Source: Albula goreensis (lineage: Eukaryota > Chordata > Actinopteri > Albuliformes > Albulidae). From it: a DNA stretch of 64,000 bases. Position numbers and translations under genes: made by a program. Location: positions 23,038,646 through 23,102,645 of the forward strand of contig CM040743.1 of NCBI GenBank assembly GCA_022829145.1. Reading direction: 5' to 3'. How positions within the stretch are numbered: position 1 is the first letter of the stretch; each line of letters begins with the position of its first letter. Positions 1 to 14,100 of the stretch are shown here, piece after piece. The notes under the pieces were generated by a model that saw only the letters and a program-made list of their open reading frames with translations, made no database searches and was not told where the DNA came from.

Positions 1-646
1 TAAATTTGGTAGAAAAAATAATTCCAAAAATGGTCCGCTGATATGCTCCAGTCAAACTTGGCTGACTTTTGGATGACCCCAGTTTTCCAAGTGGTACGCT
101 GTAATAGTACATTTATCACTGAGAAGTATCCATACAAATGACTCACCCCTCTGAATATAAAAAATAAACAATGAATGCAAGAATAAAACGTTTGAATGAA
201 TGGATAACACCTTTGTTGGACTCACTTCTCACATCAGACACATTGAAGACTATCAGTCTTTTCCCAAATAAAATAAACTGAGGTACTGTGATCTTAACCA
301 AAACTATATGTAAGTGCAATTTTGATATCTGATTCTGACAACTAAATGCCAATTTGAGCATCAACAGGAGAGTCTTAAAACTCGGATCTACACTAATCCA
401 TCTCTCATACTCACCATAAATTTAATTAAAATCGCATTATCATTAGCTAGCTAGGTACTTTGCTTTATATGATCTGTTAAAACTTGTTGACTTTACAAAA
501 ATCTTGCAAACTCATCATTCAACATTAGCATGACAAGTTTTAATAAATGGCGGAAATGTTGCGAGAACATAAACACAGACATGGGCTGTAATCTTGGTGC
601 CAGTGCAGAATGACCTTTTGCACTCGTAAATTATTTAAAAATGTGT

Positions 647-737
<91 letters not shown>

Positions 738-1014
738 TGCATGTATGTGTTGCAGCACATATTGAGCAGATTACTGGTGGTCAGGGGTATTAAACAAACT
801 GACCATCGCTCCATTCACAATCACCTTTTTACTTTCCACAGAATAATGTGCATTCAGTGGGTATTCTTCTGTTATGAAAGATGAACAGAAGGTTAAGACA
901 GCTAATGTATAGCATTGCTTTATGTGATGGGCGTTAGGAAAGAAAGTGGATGGTTATCTTTTCAAGTTTCAGCCATCATATGGTGACATAAAGCAGATAT
1001 CCCACAAAACGTAC
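1..1014 (-). other. slc4a7 intron 14 (partial)
   Basis: Non-coding sequence downstream of exon 14. It holds a long GT microsatellite (about 642-736) and nothing else I can identify. No SLC4 exon is visible on the minus strand. Confidence 0.8.
642..736. repeat. (GT)n microsatellite
   Basis: About 95 bases of near-pure GT with one ATGT interruption near the start. Confidence 0.98.
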
Positions 1015-1148
1015 TTGCAGAATTTGAACAGGATCTTTTCAAAGACCAGGACAGGTCCGGTGCTGCCAAGGATGGTGAGCGGCTGTCCGGAGAATAGTGA
1101 GAAGGCCACGCCCGTGAGTGACGCTCCAAACAGTGACTCGATAGCACT
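1015..1148 (-). CDS. slc4a7: slc4a7 exon 14, TM2-TM3 region
   Basis: 134 nt, 44 codons plus two bases. It reads [13 protein letters not shown] then [20 protein letters not shown] and ends FKFC. In SLC4 structures this part holds TM2 and the TM3 half-helix that lines the substrate site; the GSTGP loop is strongly conserved in the family. The acceptor is AACAG|AGT and the donor AA|GTACGT. The next exon, expected to start with a DYxLSYLSLR-like sequence, was not found in positions 1-1014, so the gene runs off the left edge. Confidence 0.94.
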
Positions 1149-4100
1149 CTGTTATCAGAAGAAGGAGACAGAAAGAGAGGGAGGAAAGAGAGGGAAAGGT
1201 GGGGAGGAGGAAGAAACAGTGCGGTTTAGCAAATGTAAGATAGGGCAGGAGGGGTAGAAGGACGCAGGGAGGGAGAAAGATAAACACACGCTCATTCCAA
1301 TAATGCGACGGACAGCAGAGACTAATGGTACTTGCTCTTCCGCCCCATCACCCTCTGTCATCTTCCATTACTCTCCGCACTCCACACTCTAATCAGTTTC
1401 CTAAGCAGCAGATTCAAATGTATTCACTCAACCGTTGGCTAAACACTTTGGATCAAAAGAAGAAATGCTTGCTCAAAGAAAAGAACAAATCTGCATGCTG
1501 ATATCTCCAGACGTCACAGATTGACACAACATTTTGAAGTTAGTGTAATTAACTTAGATAAAACATATTATGTTGACTTTTTTACTGAGAGATAAAATAA
1601 AGTATGTAATATGTGAAGAGTATATTAAGCTTTGTTAAACTGGCTAACCATACAAAAACTGCCTACATTGCTGTAGCAACCAGAGATGTTGAATTTGGAA
1701 AAAAAGCTTTCATGAACAGTAATGGAATTGATTTTAAGCTATGTTTGTTTCTCTTCTGTGCTTCATGTTCACATCACACAAAATCCCACAACTTTCACTA
1801 AAGTGGGTTTTAGAGCAAAGACTCTGTCCCAATTTCATCTTGCAACAGAAAGGACTGCGAGCCATTCTCTTAGCAAAGAGTGAGAAATCACAGGCACAGT
1901 TGTTCACCAAGACTAGTAACAAATCAGAGATTATATGACTCACTGTGGCTAGTAACAATTAATGGATACCGGTTAGACCCACAGTCATTGCTTTAATGAA
2001 CATTCAGTCATAGGGAGTATTAACTGTCAACATAATGCACACAATATGAGTATGAAATATGTAACAATTGTTACTTATTATAGTAACTTATTATACTTTG
2101 AACAGTATGGTCTCCGTTGGTTAACAGCGGTGAGTATACAGTTAAGGCCAGTGTTATTCGCAGTTAAGAGTAATGAGTACTGTAAAATGTCACTTACGAT
2201 AGGCAGTAATGGGTGAATGTTACTCAAAAGTCACAATGAATATACAAGTTTTGGGAAAAGCAATACTCAGTAGTGGTACCCACTATGTTTCCCTTGGTGG
2301 CCTCGCCCAGTAAACCCCCAAAGGTGATGACGGGGGACATGCAGGCACAGTAGAGGAAGAGTATAGAGGCCAGGCACTGCAGGCTCAGGGCATCGCGGAT
2401 GTCACTCCAGTAGAATGGTGCTTTCCGTTTCACGTCTAGAATTAAGCCCCCGAAGATCCTTAACAAGAACAAGAACCCCAGAACACATTGAACAGCACTG
2501 TACATTATCCAACAGAACTAAATAAACCTGTAAGCAAATCAAAAATAGATTGTGATTTGTGACTGTATCAAGACTTCCCAGTATCAAATTCATAATATAT
2601 ATTTCAGTTTTACGCCACACATTTGATTTACATTAAATACTTAAATGTTATATAGCAGGGAGCTGCAATTCCAAGTACCCAGCAGTCCTCATTCCCAACT
2701 CAAACCAACCACGGGGTGGAGCTGGCTCCTATATCGTGTGTCCCGGAGTGTTGACAAGATGAAAGAAAGTTAGGATGGCCCTTATCTCCTGGCAGTGAGA
2801 CAAAATAACACTTTCTTCCTCTAGGCGTCCTCTACCTCGGTCACAATCCTCAGCCTGACAGCACGTGGCTTTTTATAGCAACAGACTGAAGTTTTTGTGC
2901 GCCTTCGTAAATAATGCAGGCGTTCGCCTGCTAGCGCCTCCTGTGAGGTCATAAATAAACACTCAATGTGCCTGAACATCCTTTCACCATTCAGTTCAGA
3001 CGTGTCTCTCGTGCACACACATGAGTCTTAGCATAAACATGTTACAATATTTTACCAACAAAAGCTGGATCATAAGCACACAGCCTTTATATATTATATT
3101 AAATAACACTCTAATAATGCTTAATATAAACTTAAATTGAGGACACAGAAAAAATGTGCCTGGAAAATACCCTGCTTTCATAAAACGTGACATTTAGAGT
3201 TGATAGCTCAATGCACAAATGCATTAAGTAGCTGTCTTATTTAGGTTTATGAAGGCACAATTTTAAAATGAAATAGGCACTGCTGCACAAAACTTCTTCC
3301 ATTGCATCCTATAAATGCTAGCTTTGTAATGTTTAAACATTGCTTTATGAGTACCGCTTTGAACACAAACATGAACACCAATGTCTCCCCAAAGACGCCT
3401 GCTCCATAAGACAGTGCTTTTCTTTCAGCTGTGCTTGTTTGCGCATTCAAGGGAGGAGAAGTGCTGCTAATCCGCCCGCTCTGTCTGTCCTGCTTGTGTA
3501 AGTATTGGCAGAGGTGACGTGAAGCTAAGCCCTGACACGGTGCAACCTGCCAGGGCCCGAGTCCCGCTCACCGGCCTGTCCTCTGCAGCTCCGGCCCAGC
3601 TTGGTGCTCCTCCTCCTTTATGGTCTCAGAGGGTGCGGCCGTGCCGTTGGACACAGTTGGCATCTTCCTCTTAATCTGGAGGTAAAAAAATCAATACTCT
3701 ACTGCAATGCTACGTTACAGCCACCAGGGTTGTTTAAAAAGGTCATTTTTAAAACGGTCTTTGAAAGTAAAATTAACCATCACTATCTACCCTACTATCT
3801 ATGTGTTCAGCAGTATTTAATCTGGTTTGCTATAATAAGTAGCTCTTGTGCAGTCTTTCCAAGATGTAATTTGTCTAGCCAGTAAGCCAAGGTCAAATTT
3901 CCTGACATCATTAAAGTATAACTACGATCAAAAAATAGTTAGATGCTACACCCCATTTATAATTTTGGTAATATCTTATCTTCCAGTGTAGGACAGAATA
4001 GACAGCAGAGTTGGCAGATCTCCTGTGAACTGTAGCCCAGACACCCACTACAATCACGAGGCCACTGTCATTGCAGAGCCTCCTTAGAGTGATTCACCAC

Positions 4101-7100
4101 TTCATCCACATTAGGTGAACAGCCCAAACACGAGTGTGATAGGGAGAAAAAAATCTAGCTCCTGACCTGAGATGGAACGTTCTTCGGGGGCTCAATTCTT
4201 ATTGTGGGATCCCATTCTCCTGGGGGCAACACAGTCACCTGGTCCAGAAATTCATCTATTCCCGACAAAAGATCAGTGCGGTCCTTGGCCTTGTATGCAA
4301 CATCATGAAATATCTGCCAGGAAGTGGATGACAATAATTTCCTGAATGATTGTGTTCTCTTGCAAAGCTTTACAATACAAGTTGTGGGGAAAACATGTAA
4401 AATGTACTGTACTTTCAACGAACATCAGACAATCAACAAATTGGCATAACTGCATTCTTCCAACACCATTCAACCAAAAATGCATTTGAGATAGTGATTG
4501 ATTTGTAGTTTCCCCTGTTTGTGGATATTTTAAAAATCCCACTGACCAAACTCTGTGTGGACACAAATACCCACCCCCAGGCTTTTCTGGTTACAATGCC
4601 CCCCTTCCCTGCACAGACAGAAAGTCATGTCCCCTGTGTCTTTGCAGGAACAGGAAGTTTCAGCCTCAGGATGGTGAACATGTATCCAGTCTCCAGTTTC
4701 TTTACTAGTGATCATACCTCATCAGTCATTAGAGTGGCCATAGATCTTCCAATCTCATGGTACTGAGCTGCTTTACCATTGGGACCCAGCATCAAAAACA
4801 AAAACCTGCCAAGAGAGCGACGATCAGTTGAATCAGAACAGCTGAAGTGTCAAGGCATCATTGCCCTTGGCAGAGCCATGCGCAGTCTGTCTGTGGTGAT
4901 AAACCTAGAGCAGGCTGTGCTTAGCAGCTGATGGGCACATACACCTAGGTTATGAAAGGCAGTGGGCTGTGAGAGTGTTAGGGGCTGGGACTAATCAAGA
5001 GACATGACGGTAGTGCACTGGAGGTCAGGGTGTACCTGGTGGGCACAGGCACCTCAGTTAGGCCTGTCAGCAGGACGGCGGGCGACAGCCGCACAAACGC
5101 AATGATGGGTCTCTCCAGGAAGTCCACCTCGCCCACCAGCACGTTGGAGGCCTCGGCCCCCGGAGGGATCTTCCGCATGAAGTTCATGTCCACCTGGAGC
5201 AGATTAGGGAACGTTAGAGAAAGAGGTGTAGGAGGCAAGACTGGACTGTAGAGGGAGAAAGAGAGGTGAGCAGCGGAGGCCAAGCAGCTGCTAGTTGAGT
5301 GGCAACATTATCTGTTCAACCAATCCTGGCTTACGTTGTCTGTCCCCTGAGCTAAAGATACGGGAGCGCAGAGATAATCTCCCTCTCTCTGTGACGTCAC
5401 TCATTGCTGCAGAGTCAAGCAGGAATCTTTTGTTTTTGTGGCACATGACAACAGCCCAGCTACAAAGCGAGCTTTGGACAGGAGGGAGCCCACAGCTGCC
5501 AAGTGCTGGATCAGCCTGGTTTACTTTATGGCTGAAGGGTTTTGAAATAATGTGACTGGGAGGGGAAGGGAGGAATGCACTTTACAAAAGAATCAGGAAT
5601 GCTGAACATAACACAGAACTATTTCATTAAAGAGCTACACATGTTATTTTGCATAAATAATTCAATGAACAGGCTATCAAAGCCTCACTTTCAAATCTCG
5701 GTTTACCTTGCCACAATTCTAACTTCACTCAGAAATCTGTATACATACTCTGAAAATCAATGAATCCAAAACCTCATGCCACTATAAAGCATATAAAAAT
5801 TAACCATAAGATACAATAAACAACTTCCTTGATCATAGATGACAGAGGGTATGAACTGCATGGTATGTCTAAACATGTGCAATACGGATCATTGAGTTTT
5901 TAAGTTTTGTGTCTTGGCTGGTAGTCCTGTGTTTTAATTGTAACTGAATTCTCTTCCCTAAAAGACACTATTATCTATAGTATAATAAGTCTCTGATGCT
6001 CTAAAGTAAATGGCTGCAGTTCACCAGAACTTTTGTCTCTCTTTTGACTGCTACCCATTCACATAACATGTGAGGGACATTAATTGATATAGTTGAGGCA
6101 GTGATAACTGTCAGCAGTTAGTGATAAGCACTGCAGAAACGGTGTCCCTTCAGGACACAGGATTAAGGTCCCCAGTTCTGAACTGCCATCATTTAGGTCT
6201 CCTAGTGAGACAACACCTTGCTGAAGTCCACAGTGCTGTTCTCTCGACTGACCCCTCCTTTATTCACTTTGCTGTCGCCAGCCTTGTTGTTGTCCAGGTT
6301 GCCTGGGACAGGCTGTGGTGAGATCAGTGGTCCTGTGGGGGGGGAAAGAAAAGAGAGGGTCAGCAAACAAGTTGTCATGGGGCCAGCTTGTGCAGCAGAA
6401 ATGGTATGCTATTGGAGCAGACTTCTCAAGGCATTGTTGAATAACTCTGAGCTGGTTCAGTGCATTCCTCTATACTGTTTGTTATACCACTACTTTCGCA
6501 TATCGCTAACTGCTATTGGTAACGGTCTATGTTTATTGGCATGCTGTCTTGATATTGCTACCCTTGCTTACAAAATGACTTTTTGCTGCCTTTGGTTTGG
6601 TTTCAAAGTGGTGGCATCTGGAAGGAGCACTGCATATCCCAGCATCTCTGATGTATTAGGTATCAAACTCTATACAAAGTCCTCTGAGATAGCTAAATGC
6701 AGTGCTAGCCCCACGGGTTACAGCATGATCAACTTAAGAATGTGTGACTGATATGAATATAGAATGCTTTATTCTAGAACAGACTCACAGTTGTGCTGAC
6801 TGAAAACAGCAAAGGATCAATAATAATTCAGCAATGTCTATAGGCTAGACATAGACTAGACTAGACTAAAGAGGAGGTCTTGCATCAAACCTGAGACAAG
6901 TCCATCATACGGATTAGTCTTTTTTTATTATATTCAAACCAAGAAGACCCTCTCGGGACCCTGAATAACCAGTCAGAAGTAAAAATACGCCCCACACTGC
7001 CCTAAAGTCATGTTTCATTATAGAAAGAGCAAAGGTCATTGGTCTCTCATGGTCTAGTGCCAGATAGCTCAGTATTCAAAGACCTTCTATCCTGGTTTAT

Positions 7101-10100
7101 ATATCTGATAGCTTTGTAAATGCATGGGAACCAACTATTCCTTGTTTTTCTCCCAGCAAACACTGGCAGTAGTCTATGTAAACACATGAGAAATCTGCGA
7201 AAAGGTTGATGTCCAAAGCAGGGAAATTAGGAAAAATGGCAGAATTAAGTCCAATCTCACATTAAATTCAGCCTCAAACTAATGATGGTTTTACACATTT
7301 GATAGGGACAGACAGACATTAGATAGTCATACAAATAGACAGACAGGCAGACAGACATACACAGCCAAATGCAGTACACTAGACACAAGGGTGATTAAAA
7401 TAATAATACAAACACAATCACAGAAAATATGTGCATAATATAGCAACTGGACACCCTGGTATTGTATGTAGCCATAGCCAACAGCCACAAGTCAGTCTGG
7501 TTCTTCCTTCAAAGGACCCTGACCCTATTCAAACCACACCCCAGGCACAGAGTAGTGATGTCACTGAAACCAGAGACTAATCCCCAGCATTTTGCACAAA
7601 GCTGTACCCAGCTCAGGGGCTTTGGGGAGGGGGTGCTGAGCCCAGGAGACTAGAGGCAAATAATTGAAAGAGATCTATTGGGGAATGCCTATCGGCAACG
7701 CCATGAAGAATCTGAAAATGAGCCGCAGAGAAAGCGCAGCTGGATGCAACAAGCACTCACCACATCAGACGGCCTCATGGTGTGGATTTACAGAACAAAT
7801 ACTTGGTACATAGAACCAGACACATTCCCTGGGCTGTTCTCATTAGACCACCAAACATGCTCTTTAAAAAAAAAGGTCAGTGAAATAAAGCTCTGCTTAT
7901 CATCAGTGTGGGGAGTGACAGCGGCTGGCCTTCAGTGACTGGTTCATTATTGTACACAAAGACCACTGAGGTCCTATGAATTAGTCAAGTATAAACACTG
8001 CATATATCTGGAGACAGAGAGAGCTGGGCCTCTTCCACTTGTTCTGCGGTGTGTTGTAGAAGTGTTTAAAGCAAGATCGTCTTGTCCCTTGTTTCTTGTT
8101 TTTCCCCTCCATATCTTTCTATGACTTGCTTGAACCCCCTTCTAGTAATTCAGAGATACATAATTACAAAGTACACAAGGATAGACAATGAAAAGTTACT
8201 GTAGATGCTGCTGGAAAAGCACATGCTTCATTGTATTTTTACCATGCTGTGTGTTGGGCTCTCACATGTGTTTCTAGCAGGAAGAAAAAAAGGGCCCAGT
8301 CTGTGCTGACGATTTTAAAGGAAGAAATACCAGATGGTGTTATCGAGACAGCACTCACTCATGTCATCCTTGAGTGTCAGTACAGATTAATACTCAGTAC
8401 AAAGTTTAAAAAAGCACAATCACAAAAATGTGAATCGTTACAAAGCATGCTGCATGTGCAACAGACTTGTTGTAAGCTATACAGTACTGCATATGCTCAA
8501 ACAAGTGAACAAACAGGACAATGATGGATTATCTGTGAAAGGAAACAGCAAGGAACCAGGTTTTCAGAAGCTAGTATAATTCTGCATCCACTGCACCACC
8601 AAACCTGTGTGGATGGTTGGAACATGATTAGCATGTCCAACCAATGTGTGACAAGTGAATGGCAATGCAAACTCTGCATCGGACGGAAGCGTCAGAAGCT
8701 GCAGAGGTGGGCACAGAGATGCGGCAGGTGTACGGGAGGACTGGAGGAGGGGTACTGCTGGAGGGAGCTGAGAGAGTGATGTACCGGGGGTGGGGAGAAT
8801 AATGTGGTGTGTGGAAAGGGTGATGTGAAGATGGTGATGTAGAGGAGGTGAAGTATTGCAGGGTGAAGAAAGAGAGGCAATGAGAGCAATGTGGAGGGCG
8901 GGGAGGGTGGGGGAGGGAGAGTGAGGTCCAGCGGGGACACAGGACTGAGGAAACGGCCGCATGCTGGTTGCTGTGGTGTCTCCGTTCAAGCCGTGACTCA
9001 CACTGGCAAAGCTACACAGATATTTGCCTTCTCGGGGCAGCGGTAGCGTCGAGCAGGCGGGGCCTGCCTCCTCTTCATAGGGTGAGGCGGCCGGGGGCGG
9101 CGGCTCCTCGTCCTCAGGCGGGAACACCACCACCTCGGGGATGCCCTCCCCCTGGGCGCTGGACACTAACAGCTGGGGGGCCTGCTTCTGGGGCGGGACC
9201 AGGGGCGGGGAGCGGCGGGAACAGGGTGGCGTATTTTGGGGGGTGACGAAGGGGGAGGGGAAGGGGGAGGCACTCGGCAGGAGGTGGTTGAGGAGGACGG
9301 AGACCCGCGACTCGCGCCTCTGGGACAGGCTGGAGGTGGAGGCACCCGGTTTCAGGAGGGAGAGGCGGGAAGAGGACAGACCTTCCCCTGGCAGCCGGAA
9401 AAGACGAGGAGGACAAGAGGGAAAAAAAAAGGGAGAAAGAGGGAAAAGAGAGGGGGAGAAAGGAAAAACAGATGACGGGAATATATTCAAGAATTCTTTT
9501 TTTCTGGGGACATTACAGAGCTAGGAAGAGTCAGGAGCAGGTGACACTGTGGAGACGGGGGGTGCAGGTGAGATTAAGGTGACAGACAGGAAGAACATGA
9601 CGTATGTGTGAGCATGCAGGGCAAGAGGCCAACAGATGGGTGAGAGCGTGTGTCTGCAAGGGATGTGCCTACAAACAAACAGACCAGAAGTCACACACAA
9701 AGTGAGGGGCAAACACAAAGACAGTGGTGACACATAGGCTTCCACGCCTAAAAGCATGAATTAATACGGCATAAGCTCAATGGACAGAAACCAGTTCAGC
9801 ACAATTCATCCTAAGAAAACCAAAATGTAAAAGAGCACATTCAGTTCCGTTAGTGATTACTGTAAAGACGTATAATTGTTTGCAATCATTTGTTAAAACA
9901 GCAATATCTGCTCAGTGATAACCAAACTCTTGCGCTGTATACCCTTCAAATTGAGGAAAAGACGTATGACTTGTTGCATTGCATTTCCAAATTGTAACAT
10001 AATCAAACTACTTTCATAAAATAAAGCATGCCTTTGGTTGTGTATGTCTGTGCTGCCAATCACCTCAGCTCTACACCAGTAATTACTCTTCCCATTCAAA

Positions 10101-11078
10101 TGAAATTATGGATACTGCTGATACAATAAGCAACCCAGTTTTTTTTTCAAAGCTGAGGAATTTTGATACAGTTCCTATTCATTTTGCCATTAATATTACA
10201 GCGTGATTTATTTACATTGCAGTATACTGTCCAATCACAGAGCAGGGAGAAAGTTCAATGCTCATGGACAAAGTAGCAGTTGCCAACTATGGATCAAGAA
10301 CTTTCAGCTATCTGCTTACAAGCTGGGTCAGGGAGAGCCTAATCTTATCCAAGATGGGTTGGAATTGTGCAAGAAAACATCTATTCAGCTAACCATTGTC
10401 TACAATAACAACCTTGATTAGCTGAATAATGGGTGCTAGTTCTGGGTGAGAATAAAAGGCAACCCAGACCCCAACCCATCTCAGGTAAGAGCAGACTGTT
10501 CCCTCAGTGCTATACTGTACTGCGTATGACCTAGTTTAGGAGCAGTGAGTGAAGGCTGTCACCGTTTTTCTCCAGCAGGTGTGGGTCCGAGTGCTTCTTC
10601 CCGATGTCTGCGAAGGAGCGCACCAGTGGGATGCGGTTGCTCAGTTTCTTCTCGCTCTGGTGGTGGTGTCTCTTCAGGATCGCCTCGCGGACCTGCTCCC
10701 TCAAGGTTTCAGGCAGCTGCTTCGATGCCACCATGCTGTCCATGATCATGTCTGAGGATGCACATACAGAGAGTGGAAAGTGCATATGCATACACACATT
10801 CTAAAACACATGCATACATAGATACATTCATTTACACAAAACACAAACACTTTATGGACAGACACAAAGTCAAATCACATACAGGTACTTGGTTTTATAC
10901 TCTTATGCCCCACATGAGAACACACACACACACACACACGCACACACACCCATACATACACACATGCACGTTCACACACACATACATACACACACACACA
11001 CACACAACACACATACATACACACACATATACACACACACACATTGAGGCACAAACACACACACGCAAACACACACAT

Positions 11079-11118
<40 letters not shown>

Positions 11119-14100
11119 CTGCAATGTCCTCGATGGTGTTAGCTCTCATATCCAGCAGCACGGTCCCATTGAGGATGCAGCTGCGCAGCTCAAAAAGACT
11201 GTGCAGGGACAGTGTGGCCACATAGGGCTTACTCCAGCGCTCACCCCCGTCTTCCACGTCCTCCTCGAATTTCAGCCACCTGCACAACCACACATCATTC
11301 ATTCATAGAACAGTCGCTTATGTTACTGGATAAACTCGAGTACTGTTGCCATAGGGATATCCCAACAAAGATTCAAACATTCAACCCTTTGGCTTTTTTG
11401 CCTGTGACTTTCCATGCTTTCATACCAAACTGTGCTTTCAGTAGCGAATACAATGTATACAATGGAACCAACAGATGTTGTCTGACCCTATTTCTTTATC
11501 TGAGATAATTTGTTTTTGCTGGGCTTACCCCATGATATGGGCAGTGTTGTTGATCCATTTCAGAGAGTTGGTAGGTTCCCAGGAATTTGAAAATTATTAG
11601 TTGTCTGGAGATTTGAATGAGAATTTGGGGTTCTGCCGGAGCCTGAAATCATTTTGATTTCTATGGTATTGGACATGTCCAGCAGGAGGTCATTGTCACA
11701 AAACCATGGGACTGCTTGATCCACTTCTTGGCAGTACTGAATTTCATTGTTGTCTGAGACAAGGTCAACCACGGTGGTCTCATTAGTATAGTTGAACACT
11801 CTGATTGAGCTACCCCAAGATGATATAACTAAATAATGAGAATATGGACAAAAAGACTGCCTGGATTGATCAAAATAATTGTGGACAGGTGGAAACTCAA
11901 AGATGGGGTCTTAATTGAATTGTATGGTTTTTTTCTTTATGGACAATTCATTTCAATTACATACTTTCTTATTAGGGTTGGGAAACAGCTTTAGAGTGAT
12001 TCTGAATCAGACTGACAAACTGACTTACAAAAAGTTGTGACACTTGGACATACTGCATGAGAACCACTTCTATCCAGCCATGAAAAGACTATATTGTGTT
12101 TTGGAGGACGAGAATGCAGGTGTGGGCTTTGGTATAGGGACCTCTTGCTTGTCCATCTTTAGATACCCTTCTACCTTTAATAAGGGCGTGGCGCATACAG
12201 TACCCCATTTCATTGTCTGACAGAAACACATTGGGGCTCTGACCTGGCCGTCTCCTTCCACTCATATGCCCGACCGTTGCGGAAGGACAGCTCGTCCAGC
12301 TCGGTGAATAGCTCATGGGGAACGTGCTCTGCGTCGTCATCCTCCGTACCCAGGATGAACTGTACCCGCTGGGAGGGGGTGTCTGTGGGAAGGGAGGGGT
12401 GGCAGCCATCAGGAATTAGGGTGTAGAGGAGGGAGAGTTTCGCCTCAGACACACAGCACACGGTGCAGTGCTCTGACTCATGCAGCTTAGCAAGTTCCAT
12501 CAACACCTACACACATTCTGAATCCGACTGCTTGCCTATACCTTGCCTGCAATGCCTGCTAAATGCCTCCTTGGTTTGATCTCAGAAATAATTATTTGTG
12601 CTTTTCCTTACAGATGTAATTTAAAATTAATTTGAAGCTTTAAAATGGTATAAATGTTTTGCTTATACAATGTTGAAAATGAGAACTGCTGCTTCCTTCG
12701 CCCACTCTAAGAAAAAAATTACTTTACAGTTATCTTTTTTGAATTAATTTGTGTATGGATCTTGGAAATCATGAAAATCTCTTATTTAAATCTCATTAAA
12801 AATGGTAAATGAGCAACTACAAACAAATTCCAGGAACAGCCTTTCTTCAGATTCATAGAAAAAAAAATCAATAGACCTTGCATGGCAGAAATATAATTAT
12901 ATGACACATCTAACTGAGGCAAGTAAAACACTATTCTGGCCATTTATTTCATCACAAGACCAACCTTGATGCCTTTGAAGTTGGCATTAAAGGTGTTCTC
13001 TGTTTCTCTAAAAGGGCATTTATTGACCAGTTCACTTCCTTTGGGAGCGTGTAGACTGCACAACAAAAAAAGACCAGAAACAAACCGCACTCTTTCAACC
13101 TGAACCCATGCAACGTGACACATGCATTTGCATGTGAGGGTGCCGAAGCTCTGCCAGCAAGCATATGTCACATTACTGGGGGTGGTGGATCACAAGTAAG
13201 GATAATAAGAGGGAGTGAATGCAGATAAACCCTGCAAGTCCTTGCTAATGTGCTGAGGAGGAATAAGAGAAACTAGAATACCAGAGCTCTTGTTGTATGC
13301 ATTCCGCTATCCTTGATGCTTTTATTCTCATTGGCTGACACTATGAGTGTTTGTGAGTGTGTATGTGTGAGTGCACAAGTGGGATAGGAAAAAAGATACT
13401 CAATGACTCATACCCTGCTGCAAAAAAACGAACAAAATGCCTGTCTCCACATCGCTCTCATACGCATTTATCTCCTAGGAGCAGTTTTCCATTAAAATAA
13501 AAACCGTCATAAACAGCATGAGACTTAGGCAGAAGCCCTAAAATTAGATGTATAAAATGCATCTTAAATCAGCAGTCAGATTAGGCAAATTATAGAATTA
13601 TACATATCTATAATTAATTTACAGAAATATTAAATGATTTTTGTACTTATTGATTTTAGAATTCTTTGAAAGAATGTCACTACACTAGGATGTAGTGTAG
13701 GGTGTAGGGTATAACTCACGCCCAAAAGGGTGAGTTATAATTACTATACATTTTTGTACATCTGACATTTAAAAAAAAAAAAAAAAACATAATATTGGCT
13801 TTGACAGTGAAAAACACAAAATCTCATATTTCAAATATCCAACAGTTGTGAGGATGTATAATGTATCATGTGATTTTGGCATGTGAATATGCTGGTCCTA
13901 TGTATGCACATAGGACTGTGAGGTCATTACCATGTGTCAGGGACTCTTTTCCCTCCTCTTGGTCTTCCTGCGGCTCTTTTCTCTTGCGGTGATGCTTGTG
14001 ACCTCGATGGCGGTGCTTGTGCCTGCTTTCTTTGCCCAGTGGAACATGGACCCCCACATACACAGCCCTGTGGCCTGCACCAAAGCAAGACATGATGCTC

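Noticed and set aside
6218..6751. 177-codon plus-strand ORF
   Set aside because: It overlaps the antisense of slc4a7 exon 8, which has clear homology and splice sites; its residues match nothing.
8564..9003. Continuation of the cassette-exon frame into intron 7 (Ser/Pro/His-rich)
   Set aside because: Open only by compositional bias (purine-rich plus strand); conserved cassette motifs stop before a donor at about 9002-9004.
9141..9524. Plus-strand Gly/Arg-rich ORFs opposite the cassette exon
   Set aside because: Shadow of the GC-rich exon 7 on the other strand.
10758..11225. His/Thr-repeat and Cys/Val-repeat ORFs
   Set aside because: Products of the CA/GT microsatellite and the antisense of exon 5.
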